The notes under the pieces are model-generated. The model did not search any database and was not told the origin of the DNA. It saw only the letters and a program-made list of their open reading frames with translations. From Calcarisporiella thermophila CBS 279.70 (taxonomy: Eukaryota > Calcarisporiellomycota), in NCBI RefSeq assembly GCF_041956535.1, contig NW_027192193.1, forward strand, positions 859,192-923,191: a stretch of DNA of 64,000 nt, written 5' to 3'. The position numbers and the translations under genes were made by a program. This document shows positions 12,923-23,180 of the stretch, piece after piece. How positions within the stretch are numbered: the stretch's first letter is position 1; each line of letters opens with the position of its first letter.

Positions 12923-14566
12923 TTATGCAGTCTTGGCCGCCTCTGGTTCCCGCCCAGCCTTCGCCTTCTGAAGCTTAGCCGCCTTCTTCTTTCTCTTGGG
13001 CTTCCTTACCCGACCGTTCTTTTTCTTCTTCGGCTTGGGGGCCGTGGCTTCCTCGTTGGCAGGGACGGTGGCCTCCTCCTCCTTGGATTTGGTCGGGGTT
13101 TCCTCGGCGGCTTTGGGGGCGGCTGCTTCCCGGGACCGAGCCCCGGTGTCCTCCTTGGCTCTGGCCACCTCTTCCTTGGCTTTGGCCGTTAACTTTTCCG
13201 CCAGCTCGGCCGCCGCTTTCGCTCTTGCCTTGGGGCTCTTTCTGACGCCCTGGCTTCCGGCCACCTGATTCGAAGCGGCTCTGTTAGAGGCCGCGCCTCT
13301 TATTTCTCCCAGGACCTGTTCACTGCTGACCTCCCGCACCGAGTATCCTATTGATTTGAAGACGGAGAGGAGCTCTGGGCCAACGGGGCCGCCAAACCTC
13401 TGGATGCTTTGCACGAAGCTGATATTTGGGTCCGACTCAAAGATCATCAGGCGGTCGGCATTCCGTTGGTGGGTGCGCTGGTCGACATGGCTGACGCTCG
13501 AGCCCTGCACAAAGGGATTAAGCGAGGTCTCGAGGAAGAAGGCGTCGGACGCCTGCTTTCCTGCGGGCACAAAGCCCATCCCCTTGAACTGGGTAGCCTT
13601 GGCCATCATGGCGCGGGCTATTTTGCCCTGGGGGCTCTGGTCGACTGCCTGAGCCAGTTCGAGGGGCGTCTTGGCATTGAATGGCTTCCCGTTGTTGAAT
13701 TGGTTGAGCTGTTTCGTTTGCTCCGTCATCGAGGAGCCATCGGGGAAGGTTGCCATAAAGCGATCGAAGGCCGACTCGCTGAACCCGGTGAAGATGGCGC
13801 TTCCGTCCTTCTGAATCCGCAGATTCAGCATGGGGGTGAGCAGCCGGCTCGCCCCTGGAGCCACCTCATCCCCCCACAGCGACAGGAATCCTAGCCCGTG
13901 GGTCATTTCGTGCATGATCAACTCGAGGAAATCAGTCTGGCCGCGGACGCGCGGGGCATTTTCTCCGTCCTGGGCAAAGCGGTAAGGGAAATCGGAATTG
14001 AAGCGAGCGGTGATATCATCCTTAGCAAAGTCGGCCTTATCGGTCATCTGCTTCACCAGCGATTGTGGGAACATGCGAACCTCGCCGTCTACGTCCTTCA
14101 TCGGGAACATTCGGGCGGGGGCTGCAAAACCTAGGATATTGTTGGGCCGAGCACAGTTGCCGTCTATCTCGCGGCAGAAGGAGAAGAATTCCGCATCCAC
14201 GGTGATGGGCTTTTTGAGGACGAGCGAGTCAGAGAGAAGTTTCCCGGCGAGCTCGAAATCAGCCTGCGCCTTGTTACAGAGCGCCTGGTTACCGGCACGG
14301 CACTTGAAGTTGATTTTGAATTGGGACTCTTGGGTGTCTGCCCGTTCCTGGCGCTTCTCGAGTGATTCAACGCCCTCCATCTCGGCTTCGATAGCACTAC
14401 ACGGCCATACTTTCTTTTTTCTCTGGTCAAGAGGGTCGATATATTCTAAGCAAGACCACCGGGGACCTTCCTGGGGTGAAGCGGCATCGTCGCGACGCAC
14501 GGGGGATGCCAGCGATTCAGACCCGAAGAGGAGGAGAGCAAGAAAAAGTAGGGTCTTGCGCTGCAT
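12923..14566 (-). CDS. Secreted zinc metallopeptidase with HExxHGxGF motif and Lys/Ala-rich tail
   Basis: Single exon, 547 aa. A signal peptide covers residues 1-20 (MQRKTLLFLALLLFGSESLA). A dibasic Kex2-type site (EKR, ~70-72) suggests a processed propeptide. The catalytic motif HEMTHGLGF sits at residues 219-227: two zinc histidines, catalytic Glu, and Gly-Leu-Gly as in zincin peptidases of the HExxHGxGF kind. The third ligand is not obvious. Cysteines around residues 89-138 probably pair. The last ~130 residues are of low complexity (Ala, Lys, Glu; runs such as KPKKKKNGRVRKPKRKKK), giving a very basic end that could bind acidic polymers or wall glycans; this is inference. The domain resembles poorly studied secreted fungal and bacterial metallopeptidases; the substrate is unknown. 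A (TA)n stretch lies 65-75 nt upstream of the ATG. Confidence 0.82.
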   Translation of the reverse strand: MQRKTLLFLALLLFGSESLASPVRRDDAASPQEGPRWSCLEYIDPLDQRKKKVWPCSAIEAEMEGVESLEKRQERADTQESQFKINFKCRAGNQALCNKAQADFELAGKLLSDSLVLKKPITVDAEFFSFCREIDGNCARPNNILGFAAPARMFPMKDVDGEVRMFPQSLVKQMTDKADFAKDDITARFNSDFPYRFAQDGENAPRVRGQTDFLELIMHEMTHGLGFLSLWGDEVAPGASRLLTPMLNLRIQKDGSAIFTGFSESAFDRFMATFPDGSSMTEQTKQLNQFNNGKPFNAKTPLELAQAVDQSPQGKIARAMMAKATQFKGMGFVPAGKQASDAFFLETSLNPFVQGSSVSHVDQRTHQRNADRLMIFESDPNISFVQSIQRFGGPVGPELLSVFKSIGYSVREVSSEQVLGEIRGAASNRAASNQVAGSQGVRKSPKARAKAAAELAEKLTAKAKEEVARAKEDTGARSREAAAPKAAEETPTKSKEEEATVPANEEATAPKPKKKKNGRVRKPKRKKKAAKLQKAKAGREPEAAKTA

Positions 14567-14630
14567 TGGTTATGTAAAATGAAGGGAGTATAGTAGCAAT
14601 GATGGCGATGATTTATGAATGTATATTTAT

Positions 14631-14655
14631 GTATATATATATATGTGTGTGTGTG
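14631..14655. repeat. (TA)n(TG)n microsatellite
   Basis: Alternating TA then TG dinucleotides, 65-90 nt upstream of the metallopeptidase start on the minus strand. The TA part may serve as the core promoter. Confidence 0.8.
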
Positions 14656-15191
14656 AATAGAAACAAAACCCACACCCAATGTGAATATCCAACAGAAAAA
14701 AGAAAAGAAAAAGAGAATGCAAAAAGAATGGTGGTATGTAGCAAGAGAAAGAGAGGGAAGAAGAAAAGGGGAAGTGAAGAAAAGAGTGAAAAGGAAAAGA
14801 AGTTCCCCCTATTTCTCTTCCAAGGGCTGAAATGAGAAAGAGTAGAGAAGAGAATAAACAAGGAAGGTGGGAGGGGAAATATAAAATTCGGCTCAAATGA
14901 ATGTGTTCATCGAGTTCAAGTTTAAATATAAAGAGCATTATTATTGACGGGTGAGATGAATAAAGTGGGGAATCGGAGCCCGAAAAAAGTGGGTTATTGT
15001 CGTGCAGGACTGCTTTCCCTTGTTAAATCCTACTCGCACCCGCAATCTTTTCCCTCCCAAATCGGTCAGCGTGGTTCTACCCGTCATCAGAATGGGGTTT
15101 AGTCTAGGATATACGAGCAGAGACTAGAGCCGATTGTGCCTCGCCGCTACTCTTGATCTATCTTTAGTCCGGATGATGACTGAAATCATCA

Positions 15192-15216
15192 GGCCGGTTG
15201 ACTTTTTTAGCCGGCC
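15192..15216. repeat. Short GC inverted repeat
   Basis: GGCCGG (15192-15197) and CCGGCC (15211-15216) flank a T-rich 13-nt loop. It could fold as a small hairpin. No gene association is evident. Confidence 0.5.
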
Positions 15217-16185
15217 AATTGTAAAAAGGCCCTCTCCGCCTCCCTATCAACGAAGAAGGATACGCGACCCACTTAATGTTTTTTGACAAGGCTCTCCGTC
15301 CCGCCCTTTCACGCGGAACTGCCCTCTCAGCCGCCGCCGAGCAGTTGGAGGACGCGAAGGGGGGCTGGGAAGCCCCCGCTTTCTCCAGGCTGGATTGACC
15401 AGAGAGCCTTGTTAAAAACGAGTTGTAAAACGAGCCTCTGCGAAGGCATAGTGGCACCGAGACTCTCTCTCACCCTCTCTCTCTCCGGCCGACCATCACC
15501 CACGAGCTGCCAAGATTCAAGCCGTCCAGGGATCTCCGAAACTTGCGCACGGCAGGCCGTTCGGCCCCAGCTCCCCTTCAAAAGTGGTGTAGAGCTCGGA
15601 AAAAAAATTTGGCTCCAGCCGGCCCGTTTGGCAGAGATGGGTGCACAATTGCTCCCTTCTTCTTGCCACCGTTGGGTGTGTCTGAAACTTTGCAAAGAAG
15701 CTGTGCTGCATTAAATTACCGCTGTGTTTGGCTTCGACAATTGTCAGAGCTCACGGCCCCGCCAATCAGGGTTCGGAGAGTTAAATTCTTGACAAAAAAA
15801 GAGAACAGGTTATGAAAAAAACTGAACGAGAAAGAAAGAGAAGAGGGAAAAGAGAGAGGGAAATGTTTGTTCTCTCGAGTTCCTTATGCTCATTTGCCGC
15901 GGCCTCTCTTCAATTGAAGGATGAAAATGATGCATGTGCTTTAATAACGCCCGCAACACTCACAGGTAGCTATTGTGACTTATGTCGATTGCCTCTGTTG
16001 AAATGGCGGTCGCGTGGATTTGTGATTGGGTTTGAAGAAGACTAATTAATCCCTTTATTAATATGAGATTTGATAAATGATTAACGCGAATTCTCCTTGC
16101 ACAAACCACAGCAATAATAAGAATTGCGTGCTCCCCCATTAATTAATATCCCAAGCATACTGAATTTTCGACTCTAACTTTTGCA

Positions 16186-19100
16186 ATGCCTGCATCCATT
16201 CTCCCTCTACCCGAAGATAAATTGCATCCCAGGTTACTAGCAAGTCCATACGCCAGCCGCCGCCTTCAACACGATCCAACTCGACTGAATAAATCAGAGC
16301 GCGTCGAAATGAAATCTTCCCCGCCCTCCCCATCCGCGTCATCATTCCCCGCTCAGTGGGACGGGAAAAGCTCATTATTTTCGCGTTTTCAACTTCCAGG
16401 AAAGAGAGCAAAGGAAGGAGAGGATAGAAAATACCTAGAGATTGATGCGCTGGAAGTGCGTATATTGAGCTTGGCCACTTTATCTCTCCTATTTTGCTAA
16501 CGTGTTTTTGACATTATATAGGATAAATCCATTTCCGTCCCAACCACAGCGCAAAAAAAACGATCCTTGTTAGCGAAGAATTTTGTAAAGGCTATTTTCC
16601 TATTCCTAGATGCAGTCCGTAGGTTGATCAACCCATTTCACTTGGATAGGCAAATGACGACAATGTTTTGTCGCGGCCCCCAGAATCGTCCAGACCAGAC
16701 TCGGCAGAAAGGATCGAATCTAATCGGTACTCAAATTACATACCTCCAACGGAAAAAATTTCGGGTGTCAAGAAGAGCGACCGCCAAATGTATAGCTCGG
16801 AAATGGCTAGCATCTCCTCTCCTAACCTCATCACGAGTCTTGGCGGTCCCGGGAGCCAGCCACGGGGCTCTTTACAACTAGACTCAGAGCCTCCGTCCAA
16901 AAAGGACCAAGGATACATAAGCTTTGTTGACTTGTACAACGATGGAGAAGCAAAGGACCTGCTTGCCTCATTAAACTATTTTGGCATCAACCTTGAGTCG
17001 CTTTCTAGTACTCCAGAACCCACTGCACCTGGCACATCCTCCAACCCAATCCTAACCGTCACAGCCACGTCTCCTACTCGAGCCGAAGGTTTCTCGGACC
17101 ATTCCATCCCCCCCGGCTCAGTTGATTGTGTCCTAAGCTTAGTCTCCTCAGCCACGTCCGAAGCCACTTGTCCTGGCGCCGTTGAAAGACCCCCAAGCAC
17201 TACATCTGCACGCTCTTCCCATCTCGGGAAATCGCTCTCTTGCACTCTCCTCTCTGATGCCCCCGAGAAAGCGAAAAAATGTCGCCGCGACTCCCAAGTC
17301 TCAGTCAGCTCTTCCACTTACGAAACGGCTACCGCCTCGAGTACCGCCAGCATGAATACCGCTCCAAGCTCGCCAGTGGAGGACCCATTGGCGATTAAGA
17401 GGCTCCCAGAAGATCCTCTGGCACTCGTTACTACAAAAAATTTCAAAGATCCTAACGGGATGTTGAGCAGACGGAAGGAGGAAATATCGCTAAGAACTTC
17501 GCCAGCCCAGCCTCCTTGCCGGGCAACTACCCGCTCACCGGACAGAGAGGTTGGGGCAGCCATAAGTTTATTCTCAGTCGAAAATGCGCCTTCCGCTGAC
17601 AAAGGTCCTCCAGTGAAAGAGCCAGACATGCCGCTCAAACCTCGGAGTTTAGTTCGAAAAAAATCATGGCTGGCTCCCTTGCTGGTCCCACCTCCCGAGG
17701 AGACGAAAAATTCACGCGAGGAAATGGGGGGAGAGAGGGCAGTGGGATGGGAGGAAGATGACGAGATGGACATAGCCCACGAAATGGAGGCCAAATCGGA
17801 TGCAAACTCCGTCTTACAACCGAATCTTGTGAGAAAAAATGTCGGTGAGAGCATGGAGGAGCAAGCACGCGAAATGGCAAAGCGATGCTTTGAGGAAAAC
17901 GAGAGCTTTTTGAAGAAAGAGCAGGTAGCCGAATTTCTTGGCAATAATAAGGAGTTCAACGCTTGCGTCCTTCACCACTACATGAAATGTTTTGATTTCA
18001 AGGGGCTGCGAGTGGATATAGCATTTCGATACTTGTGCAGCCGCCTGTTCTTGAGAGGCGAAACGCAACAACAGGATCGGATTTTGGAGGCCTTCGCGAA
18101 GAGATACTGGGAATGCAATCCTGATTCGATTTTTGAGAATGCTGGTGGGTTCGGTCTTGTGTGATTTCGAGATATAGGCACCCTAACCTGATTAAAACAC
18201 TGTAGATGTGGTGCATGCTGTAGCATATGCACTTCTCTTGCTGAACACGGACTTGCATCTCGCCGTCAGCAGCCGCAAAATGTCTCGCTCTGAGTTCATT
18301 AAAAATACCCTTATCGCCATACGCTCTCAGATCGAGGACACGCACAGCAACTCAAACAGCAACCCTCCGAAGGGATCGTCGCCCCCTCGTTTGCAGGGAA
18401 TTTTCTCGCTCCCCAAGCGAACGAGTGTCCGCAAAAGCTATGTTTCCGGCAGTAGCAATCGTACCGAGCAGTTGATAGAAATCGAGGCCCTGCTAAAAGA
18501 AATCTACTCCTCCATCCGATCGAGCCAAATCCTGCAGCCGACCGATTCAACCTCGCCGCAACATTGGAAGCCAAGCCACCATGTGCTGGGGACCCACATG
18601 GGGGGCTTTGCGAGCTCGAGCGTCATCTCTCTGGCCTGCTCCTCGTCCGGCCGTCCCAGCCGTGAGGGGTGGCTCGCCCCGGGAGCCCCTCGTCCAAGCA
18701 TCGATGGTAGCACCGATACCCTTCATACCAGCTTCTCTGCAACCCGTCGCTACGCCCATTCCTCTGCCTCTCTCTTTTCGTCGCCTGGCTGTTCGGACGA
18801 CGATGGCGCCTCTATCCGAACCACTAGTACATTTCGCCCTAGTAGCGATTGCCGCCCTCCACTTCTTGGAGTACCTTACGCCAAAGAGGGCCGCCTGGTG
18901 CGGAAACACCTACTCGATCGAGAGGGAATTAAAGCAAAACATCGCGATTGGAAGGAGTGTTTCGTGGTGGTGGAAAGAGGCCGGCTACGTATGTTCCTGT
19001 TTGATGCGCACCAGCAAAATCGATTAGCCCATAGCGTTGGTTCGCGATCGACTTCCTCCCTGGCAGATCCTCGGTTGGCCGCCAGCATGCTAGGATCCGG

Positions 19101-19766
19101 GCGGTATACGGTGCGCACATCCATGTTAGGGGAAATCGGGCTGCGCCACACACTAGCCAAAACACTGCCGCCTCCAGGGTATTCTAGAGGGCGTCCGCAT
19201 GTGTTTGCCTTAACGTTGAGTACCGGTGCAGTTTATCTGTTCCAAGCATCGAGCGCGGCCCTTGTGCGCGAGTTCGTTGAAACTTGCAATTATTGGGCGG
19301 CCAGGGAGAGTAAAGAACCCATGCTTGGAGGAGTGAGTAATATTGAGTATGGATGGGGGAGGTGCTTGGAGAACCCAGGCAGTGGGGTCGAGGAGCGCAT
19401 TATCATTCAAGAATGGACTCCTCCGGCGCCTCCATCCGTAGCAAGCATGTTTGACGAGGCAACCCAAATGGACTCCCTCTCTCGACACGTTCAAGCATTA
19501 GAGACAGAGTTGGAAAAGCATAGCGAAGCAAGAGAGGCGATGGAAAAGCTGGTATGGCACCCCCTTCATTATGATTTCATTTCTCCCGACTAACTCTTCT
19601 CCACTAGTTTGTCCCAAAGTCGGTTCAACACGCAAAGGCCATGTCCAACTGGGAGAGGAAATCAAAGTACCTTCTACACGAGTTGGTCAAATATCAAGAG
19701 TACGCAGATTCCCTCAAAAAGTCCATGAAGCTTCAGGACGAAAGGCGAGCCAACATGGAAAAATAG
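16186..19766 (+). CDS. SYT1: Arf guanine-nucleotide exchange factor, Sec7 + PH (Syt1/EFA6-like)
   Basis: Activates Arf GTPases at Golgi or plasma membranes. Exons: 16186-16455, 16522-16584, 16650-18144, 18206-19551, 19608-19766 (1110 aa from ATG 16186; ATG 16309 is an alternative start). The N-terminal ~400 residues are Ser/Pro-rich and look disordered. The Sec7 domain begins near EEQAREMAKRCFEE; the glutamic finger is in LFLRGETQQQDRILEAF. After an intron with a CTAAC branch point comes the hydrophobic groove motif VVHAVAYALLLLNTDLHL. The PH domain starts at KEGRLVRKHLLDREGIKAKH and contains CFVVVERGRLRMFLFD. The C-terminal helix (WERKSKYLLHELVKYQEY) is typical of the yeast Syt1/PSD group. 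All catalytic features are present. The start codon is the main uncertainty, since the upstream exons contribute no known domain. Confidence 0.88.
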
Positions 19767-20039
19767 CAGCTGTGTCCTTTTTATCCTAGTTATACCTCTA
19801 TCCGAGTGGTTTAGTTTTTCATCTATTTTATATCCGCATATTTTTTTTTTTACAACAATCTACATTTTATTGTCATTATTTGAGGGGAGAGGGAGGAGCC
19901 TAATGTTTTTCTAAGCCATCAATTTATTTTTCTTTGCGCGAAAAATTTTCTTTCCAACAACAGAACAAAAGGCTCACATCCTCAACATAATAAGAGGAGT
20001 TTTTTTTTTCTCGGAAAAATCAATTATTGAGCATCCATT

Positions 20040-21842
20040 ATGGCGGCAGAAGATTCTCAGCAGAATGGGATCGAAAGAGTACAAGTAGATCCTTCCCAAC
20101 TCAATCCTCTCTCACCAGAAGTCATTTCTCGTCAGGCGACCATTAACATCGGCACCATCGGCCACGTAGCTCACGGTAAATCAACGGTCGTAAAGGCCAT
20201 TTCCGGGGTTCAAGTAAATTTCCATGAGCTATTCCTGGATTTCAGCACAAAACTGTATCAATCTAACTAATTTATTTATTTTTCTCTCTCCCCTATTCTC
20301 TTTGTTTTTTTTTCCCCTTCTTTTCATTACCTAGACTGTACGTTTCAAGAATGAGTTGGAGCGTAATATTACGATCAAACTGGGATATGCCAATGCTAAA
20401 GTATGGGTTCATTGTGATTTTCCAATGGAATTTTCTTGTTGATTTATGCTCACACCCATCTAGATCTATAAATGCGACAACGAAGCTTGCCCAAGACCTG
20501 GCTGCTATCGGTCTTTTAGAAGTGATAAAGAAGACAATCCGCCATGCGAGCGGCCTGGTTGTGGTGGCAGATATAAGCTACTTCGGCATGTCTCCTTCGT
20601 TGATTGTCCAGGGCACGATATTTTGATGGCTACCATGCTTAACGGTGCTGCTGTGATGGATGCCGCCCTACTCCTTATTGCCTCTAATGAAACATGCCCA
20701 CAGCCGCAGACGGCTGAGCATCTTGCGGCAATTGAAGTGATGAAGTTGAAACACATCATCATTCTACAGAATAAAGTCGACTTGATCAAAGAGAGCGCGG
20801 CTGAAGAACACCAACAAAGCATTATGAAATTCATTAAAGGTAATGTATATATATGCCTTTGTATGCATTTGGGTGGTATGAGTTAACTTTCTCTGTCTCT
20901 ACTTTTCTTTTTCTTCTCCCTCCATTCAGGCACAATCGCAGACTCTGCTCCAATAGTCCCTATTTCTGCCCAATTGAAATATAACATCGATGCTATTAAT
21001 GAGTATATTGTCAAGCGTATCCCCATTCCAGTGCGAGATTTCACTTCCGACCCACGGTTAATTGTGATCCGCAGTTTCGACGTGAACAAGCCTGGATCTG
21101 AGGTAGAGGATTTAAAGGGTGGAGTTGCAGGAGGTAGTATTTTACACGGTGTATTGAAGGTGAGAACGCATTTCAATTTTCTATGCATATTTGATTTTAT
21201 TTTTCTTTTCACTTACCCTATCCGAACTTTAGCTTGGTGATGAAATCGAAGTTCGCCCGGGTATCATGTGGCGTGACACGGAAGGTCGCCCCCACTGCCG
21301 GCCCATTTTCTCGCGCATCGAATCCCTCCTTGCTGAACAGAACCTACTCAAATTTGCAGTGCCTGGTGGTCTGATTGGTGTGGGTACGATGATCGACCCC
21401 ACCCTCTGCCGTGCGGATCGTCTCGTCGGGCAGGTTCTTGGCGCACCCGGCAAATTGCCACCCATCTTTACAGAACTAGAAGTCAACTTCTTCTTGCTGC
21501 GGCGCCTGCTTGGTGTGAAAACGGAGGACAAGAAGCAAACCAAGGTGCAAAAGCTCGCGAAGAATGAAGTGCTCATGCTTAATATCGGGTCGACCTCAAC
21601 AGGAGGACGTGTATTGCTCGTCAAGGGAGACATGGCTAAAATCATTCTGACCAATCCCGCCTGCACGGAAGTTGGTGAGAAGATTGCTCTCTCACGGCGT
21701 ATTGATAAGCACTGGCGGTACGTCTCTATCTGATTATTTGTTTTTATTTTAAAACAAAAAATGCTCACTAAATAATTTCCTTTTTAGATTGATTGGATGG
21801 GGAGAGATCAAGCGCGGAACGACCATCGAGCCCGAGAAATAA
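20040..21842 (+). CDS. GCD11: Translation initiation factor eIF2 subunit gamma
   Basis: GTPase subunit of eIF2 that binds Met-tRNAi and GTP for start-codon selection; cytosolic. Six exons: 20040-20213, 20335-20400, 20464-20839, 20930-21159, 21233-21717, 21788-21842 (461 aa). The G1 P-loop is GHVAHGKST. Switch I contains [20 protein letters not shown]. The eIF2 gamma zinc-ribbon insertion has four cysteines ([12 protein letters not shown] and PCERPGC). G3 is [20 protein letters not shown]4 is NKVD and G5 lies at SAQLKYNID. Domains II and III follow ([29 protein letters not shown]). The protein ends [15 protein letters not shown], as family members do. Length and every motif match the family. 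Confidence 0.97.
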
Positions 21843-22012
21843 AAAAGAAAATATTGTTCTTCGCCATTTTTTTTTGTACCATTTTTCTATACTCTTCCTT
21901 TTCTTGTAGGGGACCCTCGCTTGGATTTGGTTACTTTGTTTGTTGGTTTGGAGGCAGAGGAGTGATTTATCAAGCAATAAATATTAAACTATCTCTTAGT
22001 CAAAAGTAAAGG

Positions 22013-22045
22013 CGTTCGCATGGCCCGTATGTGGTTATGCGAACG
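22013..22045. repeat. Perfect 9-bp inverted repeat downstream of eIF2 gamma
   Basis: CGTTCGCAT (22013-22021) and ATGCGAACG (22037-22045) flank a 15-nt loop. A second pair, AAGGCG (22009-22014) and CGCCTT (22054-22059), overlaps it by two bases, so two alternative folds exist. It sits about 170 nt after the stop codon, possibly in the 3' UTR or at the transcript end. The role is unknown. Confidence 0.6.
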
Positions 22046-22071
22046 AGGCGGCACGCCTTGTAATATTCGTT

Positions 22072-22617
22072 TTAATCCGATTGGATCCTCTTGATGGGGA
22101 TGGAACTAATTCGGATGATTTCACAACCTCCCTTTTCATGTGCAATTTCTCGCCCCGAGGAAGCCGATGGGACTAGAGGCCACCAATATTTACAATCACC
22201 TAACATAAGCTTAACAAAATAGGGGGGTTTCAAGTTACCAAGACGAGAGCGTGACTTGTGTGAAATAGCGACTATGTTCAATTTCGCAATCCTTTTTTCC
22301 AAGACGGACGAAGTGGAGGGCCATTGGGCAATTGTTCCACTGGGAGGATGGTGTAAACCTGGTGACCGAGCACGAGCTCCTTGCTCCTTACGCAAATCCG
22401 ATTGTCCTCCATAGAAGAGATTGAAACTGCCGCCGCCAAGGCACACTTCTTTGCACGAACCTAATGGGAGAGTTTCTCTCCAACCTTCGGGAATAGGGCA
22501 GCTTCCATCCGGGGGGTCGGGCTCTCCTGGATGCCAACGTTGTCTCTCGAAGTCCTTTGAAGCGGAGCCATAAACGTGGACGAAACTTGCCCTCTTCAAT
22601 CTGAATGAATGGGCCAT
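22072..22617 (-). CDS. Doubtful orphan ORF, 181 aa
   Basis: Uninterrupted from an ATG at 22617, with a composition richer in Gly, Ser, Pro and basic residues than its AT-rich flanks would predict. No signal peptide, membrane segment or known motif. No intron or promoter supports it. It may be chance; it is kept because 181 codons is long for this base composition. Confidence 0.22.
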   Translation of the reverse strand: MAHSFRLKRASFVHVYGSASKDFERQRWHPGEPDPPDGSCPIPEGWRETLPLGSCKEVCLGGGSFNLFYGGQSDLRKEQGARARSPGLHHPPSGTIAQWPSTSSVLEKRIAKLNIVAISHKSRSRLGNLKPPYFVKLMLGDCKYWWPLVPSASSGREIAHEKGGCEIIRISSIPIKRIQSD

Positions 22618-23027
22618 TAAGGTATAACCTGCGCCTAGGGCAGCGAGGGACTAGCCCTAAATCAGATGCACTATCACTCCTTGGTTTATTCGTTCTTAAA
22701 AAAACCCAGTCTTACTTAGGGAAAATACAGGCGAGGAATTCTTAACACAGTGATATGCGTCTGAGTTTATTGAGAATTTGTGGTCCGTCCCGATGGGCAA
22801 ATGCATGATTTTCACCGACTGATTTGGAGTGCCTTTCGTCATTTGACCCAAGATATTTCCAAACATATTGGAAATGTTTTTGATCGTTTCGAGAGGTTGT
22901 ATTAACGTGGCTCTTTTGGGGTGATACTCCCGAATGAAGGGCAAAACCGAAACCAGACGCACGCTCCACGTTTATTTTTAGACTTCTCGGACCCTAAATT
23001 CTATATACACCGCGGTTAACAAATGCG

Positions 23028-23035
23028 TATATATA
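23028..23035 (+). promoter_or_regulatory. TATA box of the repeat wall-protein gene
   Basis: TATATATA about 145 nt upstream of ATG 23181, followed by a CT-rich leader, which is typical of strongly expressed fungal genes. Confidence 0.6.
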
Positions 23036-23180
23036 GCTTGCCATCAGGACCGAACTTTTCAATTGCAAAGTAACCTCATCACCAGTATTACCTTTCTCAA
23101 CTATACACTCTCTTTCACCCCCTGTCGATCACTATTCCATTTCCACTCTCTCACATATTGATACTTGTGTTTAAAAAAAG

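Larger units (their letters stand above)
14567..16185. other. Intergenic region, divergent promoters
   Basis: 1.6 kb between the metallopeptidase and the Sec7 gene. It contains TA/TG microsatellite DNA (14631-14655), a purine-rich stretch (14690-14880) and a GC-richer block (15180-15720) with overlapping ORFs on both strands that do not look coding. No RNA gene recognised. Confidence 0.45.
21843..23180. other. Intergenic region
   Basis: Holds the eIF2 gamma 3' end, an inverted repeat (22013-22045), a doubtful minus-strand ORF (22072-22617) and the TATA promoter of the wall-protein gene. The rest, 22618-22990, shows nothing I can support. Confidence 0.5.

Noticed and set aside
16621-16651. 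31-nt intron (GTAGG...TAG) inside the Sec7 gene leader
   Set aside because: A longer intron (16585-16649) with donor GTAAAG fits phase 0 on both sides and is more plausible.
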